64,000 bases of DNA. It comes from Epiperipatus broadwayi. Taxonomy: Eukaryota > Onychophora > Udeonychophora > Euonychophora > Peripatidae. A program made the translations under genes and the position numbers. The DNA lies in assembly GCA_028023455.1 (NCBI GenBank), contig JAQFVV010012498.1, forward strand, positions 2,418,001 through 2,482,000, read 5' to 3'. Below, piece after piece: positions 55,829 to 64,000 of this stretch; within the stretch, counting starts at the first letter, position 1, and the number at the start of each line of letters is the position of its first letter. A model generated the notes under the pieces. That model had not been told where the DNA came from, made no database searches, and saw only the letters and a list, made by a program, of their open reading frames with translations.

Positions 55829-56115
55829 AAGCACACTTATTACATTTATTACATTTCATGCTATCTATATATAAACTGAACAATGATAAAGATATGTATA
55901 AGAGATTATGGTCTGGGCCAACTGATGAGTACTGGTTCAGCATGAAATAGCCATCTTAGGGATTATAGATCTTTTTCATGTCTTCAGTCATAGGTTTATG
56001 ATTACATCCTTTCAAAAGGTGTTAAAAGTAAATAAAAACCAATCCCTGCTTTGCATGAGAGTGACATCATGAAAATTACACTGCAGAAATATTATTCATT
56101 ATTGTCATATGACTA
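55829..56115 (+). repeat. Dispersed repeat, family A, plus copy
   Basis: TAAGCACACTTATTACATTT (55829) is the inverse of the 54853-54878 segment, and from ACTGAACAATGATAAAGATA to TATTATTCATTATTG the sequence matches the 5005-5290 copy. It contains CTGGGCCAACTGATGAGTAC and TTTGCATGAGAGTGACATCA. Confidence 0.9.
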
Positions 56116-56397
56116 ATTTTAATAAATGAAGAAACAACTGTTTCATTCCTTTTGAGTAATGCAAATATAATGATTTTAAAAATAACATTTTAAAAGATGT
56201 AAACATAGAATTAACTGGTGTCTTTTAAATAAGCATTTATACATTTGTAATAAACATTCATTAGTTTCTTTATCATTTATATAGTCCTCCTATTTTATCT
56301 AAACAGTTCTAATTTGATAATAAATCAAATTACAATCAAAAGAAAACACTTTATAAAATGATAATGTCATTTTAAAGAAAACATCACATTAAAAGTT

Positions 56398-56582
56398 TTT
56401 ATATAAGGGATTCAAAGTCTGACTTTCACACGACCCTCAACTCTCCCTGCCATCTCATATTGGTAACCAATATAAGATGGCATGGAGAGTTAAGGGTTGT
56501 GTGAAAGTCTGAGTTTGAATCCTTATATATTACACAATATATGTGCAGGTGTGTGTAAGCCTGTACAGTGTATTAAATTACG
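56398..56582. mobile_element. Foldback retroposon, family C, with 11-bp target duplication
   Basis: CATTAAAAGTT at 56387-56397 and 56583-56593 bounds the element. Arms 56402-56462 and 56470-56528 are nearly perfect inverses (GATTCAAAGTCTGACTTTCA against TGAAAGTCTGAGTTTGAATC). A tail TATATATTACACAATATATG ... TAAGCCTGTACAGTGT follows. Tail and arms match the element at 59613-60074. GAGTTTGAATCC resembles a pol III box B. Confidence 0.88.
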
Positions 56583-56593
56583 CATTAAAAGTT

Positions 56594-58149
56594 CTTGTAA
56601 AAATATAAAATTTTTCCAAAGTTAATGAAAAATTATTTAAAGTTCTGGCATTTAATAAGAGAATTATCATTTTCAAATAAAGTTTAAATATAATAAAAAA
56701 AATTGAAATTATTAATAATTCTATCAATGCAATGTACCTTCAGTATATATTTACTGTTGTTGTATAGCAGTGATACATGTTGCTTTCAGAAAATTTATAC
56801 ATTGATTGCAGAGTTTCCTATGGTGAAAGTTTGGTGAAGCTTAAAGTGTAATGAAGAAGCTAAGCTATCAGCCTAAATAGATAACTATTCTAGCGCTGCA
56901 TAGCTTTACTAAAAAATAAAAAAAAATATTATTAGAAAACACTGAAGATGATGATAATGATGAAGCCAAGTAACAGAATGGTGATCAAGACATATATATT
57001 GTAAGTCACATGATAGATAATTGGCTAGGTGATTGACAATTTCATAATTAATTTTTAAAGAAAGGTTAAAAGTTTATGTTGCTAAGTTAGAATTTCTAAA
57101 TTAACTCTAATTCAAATTTGTCTACGCAATAGATAAAATAATAATTAAATAATATATTCTTATTACATTATTTAGAAATAAATTATTGTACATTTAAAAC
57201 CATTTAATAAATATAAAAACCATTGCAGTAATAAAGAATACATTGTTTAAATATTTTTTTAATTTAAATTTTCCTAGAATATTTAGTAGTAAAGTGTTAA
57301 ATCACTTTAAAATATTAATTTTTCAACAAGAAAGTACTTTTAAATTATTTATTATCTGCACACTTATACAGAGAAACAAAATAACCACTTTATAAATTAA
57401 TTTAAAATTATTGGCTAAACTTTAAGATTTTGTAGAATAAAAACTAGATTATAATACTACCAAACTAGCATTTATAAACTGTATTTTTAAATAGACTACC
57501 TTAGGCATTTTAAACGCATTTTATGGTTTATTTATTGATAATTTAATTTAATAAAACAATGCAATAATTAAGTTAACACTTTTTGCTACGACATGGGTAA
57601 AACTCAGTTATACTTCAAATAAATAATGATTTATGTTTATGCATTTATGACTACAAGGAAGTAAAATTAATAATTTTAAAAATTATTGAAAGTCACTTAT
57701 ATAAGTCGGTTTTAAACTAGTAATATCTTATAATAACACCTATCACAAAATTAAATGACTTACATATGTACTTTAATCACTATACTAATAATAATATTTA
57801 TTCACTGGAAAATAAACTATCTATAATGTACTATCACAGAACATTAAGTTCGCCAAATACACTAAGATTGCCTTATATAATAAAACAATTCTTGATTGTT
57901 TTTTTAATATTTAGAATTATTGTCTAATGTTGAAATCTATGCTAGATACAAATTGTGATTAAATGTGTATATACGTAATATAAAATATTATCTATAATAG
58001 AAAATAAATAGAGATGGTAAGATTGTTACTCCCCCCTCCCCAATGCAAGTATTTTTGTGTATAGAATACTCTATTCTGTCTTAAAAAATAGCAATTATTA
58101 TTAAAAAGTATAAGTACAATATTCTTCCTAATTTTTAGAAGAGCATTAT
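56594..58149. other. AT-rich spacer
   Basis: No gene recognised. A TA tract with ATTGTAAGTCAC edge lies at about 56991-57009. The sequence toward 58.0-58.15 kb may be eroded hAT sequence. Confidence 0.4.
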
Positions 58150-58870
58150 ATTACTTTTGATTATCTATCTCACCTTTATTATTTTCTATAAAAATGTTAT
58201 TCCCCTTTCAGATATACATTTTTCTTAAGTTGTACAGAAGAGATTTCTACAAAATAGCAGGTTTTCATAAATTTCAAAATTGAACATGGATCTGAAAAAA
58301 CCCAATAAATTAGCATCATTTGGATTGTCAGTTCACTCATCAACCTGTATGGCAAATGCAGTCAATACTCCATTCTTCTTTTAATTGTGACATTGGACTC
58401 AGAAAATTATTTTTAAGAATTTGATATTTTGGAATGATACATAGTTTTGCAAATTTTTATTGTTACTAGTGAGTTCTTTGCCAAATGTATAACGTTTTTG
58501 TTGCAGCAATTAATAAACAATTTCATATTAATTTGCCATTTAATTTATCATACTTTGAAAGTAACTATGTTTTCCATTTTAATTCTTAGCTCTTTATTTT
58601 TAAAAGTTCAATTGTCTTACTCTTAAATTAACTAATAACAGTATCTAAATGGTGATTAAATTTTCCAGGTCTCATACAACTGTTTCTGAAACTTTAAGAC
58701 ACAAATTTATATTTCAAATAACAAGGATAATATTGATGATTTTTTTTCACATGACATTTTTTGATTTTTGCTACATGGTGTTGAAAATAATTTGGATGGT
58801 TCTGTTGGTTCTGGTGAAATTCCAGGCATTGTCATTTGTGATTAAGATTTTTTAAATGTATTTACTATCT
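58150..58870 (-). pseudogene. hAT transposase relic (BED-finger type)
   Basis: On the minus strand: MRPGKFNHHLDTV (58648-58685 region), equivalent to the second half of a BED zinc finger (MKPSKL..HL.TKH), followed by FKSKTIELLK. Then comes QQKRYTFGKELT, like the conserved KP.TIGE.L stretch. Next are SESNVTIKRRMEY (compare LSN.TV.RRI) and FAIQVDE, stop, TDNPNDANLLGFFRSM with ENLLFC, which is the hAT catalytic block F.LQLDESTD...LL.F.R...E.LLFC with the Ser codon changed to a stop. Order matches ZBED/SCAND3-like transposases. Several frameshifts separate the blocks, so it is dead. Confidence 0.72.
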
Positions 58871-59597
58871 TTGACTGATTGACCTTTGCAAGTACCTTGT
58901 GTTTTTATTAGTCATTTATCTATTTCAGGATTAAATTTTTAATAAAGAAATATCAAATACACTAGTACTAGTCATGCTCATTATAAAGACAAAACTAGTA
59001 AACTGTGCAAGTAAAGATATTCTGATGTTTATAGTACTGATATATGAATTATAGAATAGAATGATCATAGAGTTGCATTATATAGCTATATGTGTACATT
59101 TTTACATTAATATGTAAAAATAAATTTAATTATCTATTTCTAGTTTAAAAATCTGAAATTTGTTTTTGCAACTTCTTTTAACAAGATTTTCAGTTCCCAG
59201 TTTAAAAAGATCTGCCCTAAATAATACGTTTAGAAGGAATAGTTCAACATGACCAAGATAGCACGAAGCATGAATAAAAAACAATTTTTAACCAAGCTTT
59301 TTCTTTTTTTTTTAAAACTTATTTTTAAATCTTATGATGTTAACATTTTTAATTACTGAGTTGTTTTCAACCTATTTGATACATATTTTTTCTTATATGC
59401 TTTAAAACAAATTATTTTTTGTGCATTGGGAAATAGCCTATCTTTTATGATTATTGCTTTTTAAAAACATTTATTTTTTTAATTAAAAACGTCTACTTCA
59501 TTCTATAAAAAATCGACTATTTATAACAAAAATGATTACATTATAGTACTTTATTATTTCTTATAAGTTTCTATGTATATTAAGAATTTAATAATTT
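58871..59597. other. AT-rich spacer, possibly the downstream end of the LINE relic
   Basis: No clear feature seen. The LINE RT relic reading leftwards from 60.86 kb may run into this stretch. Confidence 0.35.
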
Positions 59598-59612
59598 ATT
59601 ATAAACAGATTT

Positions 59613-60074
59613 CGAACTCAGACTTTACATGACCCACAACTTTTCAATGCCATCTTATATTGCTGATCCACCTGATCACTCATATGTTGAAGAGATAAAT
59701 ATTTACCGATATAAGTATTTCGTACTAAACCAGCACTCATCAGTTTGTCCAGATTACCATCTCCACACACATATGCAATCATTACTCAGCTTTATATTAA
59801 GATAGCCAATCTTCATACTTTAATGGACAGGCTTGATAATATAAAGCTAAATACTGATTGTATATATGTATGGATATGGTAATCTGGATCAACTGATGAG
59901 TGCTGTTTTAACACAAAATACTTATATTGGCGATTATTTATCTGATCAACAGGTGTGTGATCAGGTGGGTCAGCAATATAAGATGGTACATGAGAGTTGT
60001 GGGTCTGTGAAAGTCTGAGTTTGAAACCTGCATATATTACATATATAAATGCAAGTGTTAAGCCTGTACAATGT
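59613..60074. mobile_element. Foldback retroposon, family C, with 15-bp target duplication
   Basis: ATTATAAACAGATTT occurs at 59598-59612 and 60075-60089, a perfect 15-bp duplication. Arms of about 165 bases (59613-59780 and 59859-60026) are inverted copies: CGAACTCAGACTTTACATGA, GACCCACAACTTTTCAATGC, TGATCCACCTGATCA on one side and their inverses on the other. The tail CATATATTACATATATAAAT ... TTAAGCCTGTACAATGT matches the 56.4-kb element. The duplicated target lies in the LINE relic, so it inserted after the LINE. Confidence 0.9.
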
Positions 60075-60089
60075 ATTATAAACAGATTT

Positions 60090-60860
60090 AGAAATATTTT
60101 CCTAGCATCCTTCTCAACATGTAAGTATGCCTTTGCACTTATATTACTACCAATATATTTAAATTGGTTTACATTTGTCAAGCTAATAAACACTGAAGAT
60201 AAAAGTTGCTGAGAATTTTTTTCCATTGCTTTTTAATAAAAAAAAAATTGAGTTCATGGGATATTGATTATTAAACCAAAGTATTTTATGATGCATTCAA
60301 AACACTAAGTACATTCTGCAAATTGTTTTTGAAGTGACAAATGCAGCACAATTATTAGCATATCCTAAATGTAGAATCCATAAAGATAATATCTTTAAAT
60401 GAAAAATTCCACCATTAAATTTATAGTACATCTTAATCCCTGTTTCATTAAACTGTCTATAAAGATTCCAAAGACTTTGTTATAAAAATTGAAAATAATG
60501 TTGGAGCAAAAACACTGTGTTTAACACCAATTTTTTATTTCAAATGCCTGAATTTTTCATTTGTAAAAATAACACTTTCTTTCATTCTGTGACGTAGAAA
60601 CTGTACACTGAATAAACTTTGGTGATCAATCAACTAATTTAAATAATGATAAAATCTTGTCAGATTAATCGAGTCAAATGCCTACCCAATCAATTTATGA
60701 ATAAATATATTATTTGTTTGAAAAATTATTTAATTCACTACAACAGCAAAATAAATTTGTGAATGCAAAGATTTTCAAAGTATCAGTGAGAATATCTTGA
60801 TCAATCGTTTGTATTCCTTATACAACTGTAAAGAGGGAATTAGCATATATTTGAGTCAAA
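60090..60860 (-). pseudogene. LINE reverse transcriptase relic
   Basis: Minus-strand pieces in order: LDSINLTRF (compare AFDSVNRD.LW), EIKNWC with a damaged KQGC block, FSIFIxKS-like remnants, CTINLMVEFF (compare IRYRTDG.LF.LRR), KYFGLIINIP (compare LFGLTIS..KT), then SVFISLTNVNQFKYIGSNIS and KDARKIFLNLF (compare V..FTYLGS.LS ... RI.KA...F). This series is characteristic of an endonuclease-RT LINE common in invertebrates. Only the last part keeps a long open frame (to 60226). It is interrupted on the left by the family C element. Confidence 0.7.
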
Positions 60861-62170
60861 AATTCTGGTAAAGTTAGATTTTAAATCTTTACATTTTATG
60901 TTTTTTTTTGTTTAATTAAATCAAACTTAAAGTTGTTTTGCATCAGTTATCTTTGTAATTGCCATTAATTAATTGTCTACAGTAATTTACTAATTTGTTT
61001 AGCAATTTAAAGTATGTATTTTTAAACGAAAGATGTGTTACATTACCACAATGTTTTCATTGTATATAAAATACCTTCTAAAAAAGAAAATTGCTATGGC
61101 TAAAAAGATTACTATAAGAATAAAAGATTTATTACAATTCATAAAAATTTAATCAAATTTTTGTGCTTATTACATTAACAAATATATGATCCATTTTTTT
61201 TTTTTTTTAGAAAAGATATTTATTATTAAGATAAGTACTTCATGAAGAATTCCATGGCACTTTAATTTGCATGGAAAAGTTTTCATTATATATAATAATA
61301 GTATTTGAAATACAATACTCAGCATTGATGATAAAATGTTATTTGTACTTCAATATTTTATTATTGGAATAAGTATGGCAGTTTATTATTATTAAACTAT
61401 AAGAGATACAAGAAAGTTATAGTCTTTTCTTGACTGATAAATTAAAAGATTCACTAAGAATTTGGAACAATCTTCTCCAAAATGGGACTAGACTATGTTT
61501 TAGATTTGCAAGAAAATAATATTCATATATTGATGAGTTCTCTTTTATAATGTGTTTAACAACCAGAAACTAAAACCATTGTAAAACATAACTGTGGGAA
61601 AATAGAAATTTAATGATGATAATTATTAACAAATAAGCCAATATCAGAATATCCATTGTTTTAATAACATTTCTAATTAAAATAAAGAAAATAGAAGGAC
61701 TGCCTAGATATCAATATTCAGCAGCCATATTTTAAAAGGTTTATCTAATCATATTAATTTAGCCACATGGAATTATCAGGAACAAAGAATATTGATTACA
61801 TAAGTATAAACTCACTTGAAGCTCTTGACATTAACATATTTATATAAGATCTAGAATTAATTAGGCCAAAACTATAATTTTTTATTAATCTCAAAAAAAT
61901 CATGGAAAAAAGAAAATGGAAATTGCATTGTTCCAGTTACTATACATCAAAAAATATAAAGTGCAACGATATCACTGTATCAGATATAGAATTATTAAAA
62001 TAAGTATGTCAAAATATTATATTTTAATTATTTTATTTGCTGAAAAACATTTTGTCATAGAATTACATAAAAGATATTCCCACTTAAAAACTGAAAAAAA
62101 AAAAGAAACGTTTTTAAAAAGGCAAATAATTAACCTTGATAAAAAGTCTTATTATTTGTTTAATAAAACT
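60861..62170. other. AT-rich spacer
   Basis: No gene recognised. A 114-codon frame at 61916-62260 is Lys/Ile-rich with no signature and is probably chance. Confidence 0.45.
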
Positions 62171-62177
62171 ACAGGAA

Positions 62178-62404
62178 CAGTTTTCATTTTGCTATCTATT
62201 TTGCTGAGAATTATAATGCAAACTGTAGAATTTTTAAAAATATATTTTTATGTAATTTAAATAGATAGCAAAATGAAAACTGTTGGTTTATTTTTTATTA
62301 AAATATATAAAATTATAAATATTTTTCTGAGGATTGTAATGTCATCTGTATTGTTAAAATGTTTTTTAAGGATATTTATATAGATAGCAAAATAAAAACT
62401 GTTG
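62178..62404. repeat. Small inverted plus direct repeat
   Basis: CAGTTTTCATTTTGCTATCT (62178) is inverted at 62259-62281 (AGATAGCAAAATGAAAACTG), and the latter recurs in direct orientation at 62382-62403. Confidence 0.85.
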
Positions 62405-62639
62405 TTGTAATTAAATTATCTACAAGATTTTTATAAAGTTTTAGTGGATCAAATAAGTTTTTTTCATATATTAAGGTGAGCTAAATTGATATGGTTAGTG
62501 AAAAGTTTTATGATTTAATAAGCAAGCATATGGAAATCAATGTTATTCTAATTACTCTGAAAATTTACACAGGTTATGATTCTGACATAAGAAATCTTTA
62601 AAACCTACTAATATGTAAGTTTTTAATATCTTTAATCCT

Positions 62640-63000
62640 GGATAGGAATAATGATTGACATTGAAGTTTATCCAAATTATCATTATTTTTATTTTGACAT
62701 TATTTCATTGTAGAATTGAGATCATGCATACTTTGTTACACATATCTAACATTATATTTAAAGAACTGTAGACAAACACATCTTCAATATATCTTTTATA
62801 AAGATTACTTTCATTTTTCAATAACATTGGTTTAATTATTTCATTTCTAATATCTTATTACTTTCAAACTGCTAACGATACCACTGCTTGGTAATTCCAT
62901 CAGTCAGACATTTTTTATTCTGGAATATTCATTGTTAAATACTGCAGTAATGTCCTGGTTTATCCAATTTAAAATATTGACAATAAAAAGTCATTTTGTT
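62640..63000 (-). pseudogene. PLE reverse transcriptase relic
   Basis: Minus-strand pieces: FNNEYSRIK, CLTDGI (compare F.Y.Q..GI.MGSP), then an open stretch IIKPMLLKNESNLYKRYIED followed by VFVYSSLNIMLDMCNKV. YKRYIEDVF corresponds to the PLE catalytic LKRYIDDVF with one aspartate replaced by glutamate. The frame ends at a TGA soon after. Downstream sequence may hold worn thumb segments but nothing certain. It lies 3' of the hammerhead-like motif at 63.55 kb on the same strand. Confidence 0.55.
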
Positions 63001-63512
63001 TATCCAAATTGTGATTACCTTAGTAAACTCAGTGGATGGTGCTAGTCCACACAATTTAATTATACTGACTGAAACAATTCTATAGTTTTCTCTTAATTAT
63101 ATCAACAAATGTAAAAGTTGATTTTATTATATATTTCTTGAAATAAAATTCATTTTATAATAATTCAACAATAATTGTCATTATCTTATAATTGAATAAA
63201 TTTACAAAGTTGATTATTAATCATAATGCAATTGATTATTTTAGAGTAAATACATTTTAATGTAACTTTGTTTAGTATAAACATTGTTGTTATCTTAATG
63301 AATCAGTCTTTATAAATGGATAAAATATTCTAGTTAAGCATGACAGCAAGTAAAGTGCATTCAACTTGAAAAAGCTAAAATAATAGAGCACTTAAATAAG
63401 AATTAATATTTAAAAAAAACTAATTATTTTATTATGCATATTATTATTAGGGTTCTATTTATTCATATAATAAAGTATCTCTGATTATATATATAAAACA
63501 ATATTTTTGGGT
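63001..63512. other. AT-rich spacer, possibly 5' PLE sequence
   Basis: Lies between the RT relic and the hammerhead-like repeat on the same strand. No motif recognised. Confidence 0.4.
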
Positions 63513-63580
63513 ATGAACCGTGTATTATTTTGCATTACTCTGATATTTCGATGGACTAGCAACCACCATTATCAAGGTTA
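63513..63580 (-). repeat. Dispersed repeat with hammerhead-like core (copy 2)
   Basis: Inverse of 40761-40832. On the minus strand CTTGATAATGGTGGTTGCTA then GTCCATCGAAATATCAGAG contains a TTGATAA (variant of CTGATGA), an ATGG/CCAT stem II and CGAAA at 63575-63546. Confidence 0.5.
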
Positions 63581-63757
63581 ACTTTTGAAAGAACAATCAT
63601 TAAATCACAAAGAATAACATGATTCAGTGCGAGATGAGAAGTGAGATTCAACTTGAAGTAGTTCAGCATTCACAATATGAGGCTTATTAAAATGTTTATT
63701 TCCCTCAGTTTTTTCCCTATTAATTTCAAGTTAATATTAGATAAAATGATAGGTTTC

Positions 63758-64000
63758 CACATAGCTGGAATACATTGTGCTTCATCAGCCCTATTTAAAC
63801 CAGTAGGTCTCTTTAATATTTCAATTTACTCTCTCATGGTTCTGATTTGTCAGCCCTATTTAAACCAGTAGGTCTCTTTAATATTTCAATTGACTCTCTC
63901 ATGGTTCTGATTTAAGAACCATGTAAGAGTCAATTGAAATATTAAAGAGACCTACTGGTTTAAATAGGGCTGATGAACTACAATGTATTCCATCTATGTG
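63758..64000. mobile_element. Foldback element cut by the window edge
   Basis: CACATAGCTGGAATACATTG at 63758 is the inverse of CAATGTATTCCATCTATGTG at the very end. CAGCCCTATTTAAACCAGTA ... CTCTCATGGTTCTGATTT occurs twice in direct tandem (about 63787-63850 and 63851-63914) and once inverted (63915-63974). The left arm therefore contains an internal duplication. The element may continue past 64000. Confidence 0.85.

Noticed and set aside
59813-60226. 137-codon minus-strand frame as an intact gene
   Set aside because: A chance fusion of the LINE RT relic with the inserted family C foldback element.
61916-62260. 114-codon plus-strand frame as a gene
   Set aside because: Composition is AT-driven (Lys/Ile/Tyr/Phe), no motif, and part of it lies in the local inverted repeat.

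Overview
This is strongly AT-rich animal DNA. The evidence is eukaryotic: hundreds of bases of tetranucleotide and trinucleotide microsatellite, Penelope-like and RTE-type retroelements, a BED-finger hAT transposon relic, a tRNA-like SINE with target-site duplications, and no dense coding or operons. The mixture (Penelope-like elements with hammerhead-like motifs, RTE and other LINE relics, large (ATCT)n arrays, many (TA)n tracts) would fit a lophotrochozoan such as a cephalopod mollusc. That lineage is a guess from repeat style, and a cnidarian or flatworm cannot be excluded. No complete host gene was found; the window looks intergenic or deep-intronic.

Layout. 1-14 kb: AT-rich spacer holding two antisense relics of an RTE/BovB-type LINE (about 2.35-3.1 and 10.2-10.96 kb), a sense-strand LINE relic with both endonuclease and reverse transcriptase pieces (7.64-9.35 kb), an 830-bp (ATCT)n array, and a small foldback element. 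12.3-13.7 kb has more CpG and fewer simple repeats than its surroundings. 14.9-20.8 kb: a ~300-bp direct repeat pair, a long (CTA)n/(TAA)n array, a 108-bp SINE with target-site duplications, and a 1.1-kb foldback element bounded by a 13-bp direct repeat. 21.0-24.9 kb: the best-preserved element, a minus-strand Penelope-like element (PLE) whose long RT plus GIY-YIG reading frame is broken only by one TGA and two single-base homopolymer slips, with a hammerhead-like motif downstream.

25-40 kb: microsatellites, tandem duplications, a second SINE fragment, an inverted repeat enclosing a hammerhead-like motif, and a short gag-like relic. 40.7-43.3 kb: a second, decayed PLE on the plus strand split by a (TA)n array, with a hammerhead-like motif upstream. 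44-48 kb: the least repetitive stretch, with weak candidate exons at 46.2-46.5 and 47.1-47.3 kb. 49 kb: a near-perfect foldback element inserted in a (TTA)n array. 52.8-56.6 kb: nested inverted and direct repeats. 58.2-58.9 kb: a minus-strand hAT transposase relic. 59.6-60.9 kb: a LINE RT relic (minus) interrupted by a foldback element with a perfect 15-bp target-site duplication. 62.6-63.6 kb: a PLE RT relic (minus) with a hammerhead-like motif on its 5' side. The right edge cuts into another foldback element.

The recurring theme is retroposition. Autonomous elements (PLE, RTE/LINE) are all broken, while short non-autonomous elements (SINEs and palindromic elements flanked by 11-15 bp direct repeats) are abundant and sometimes younger than what they interrupt.
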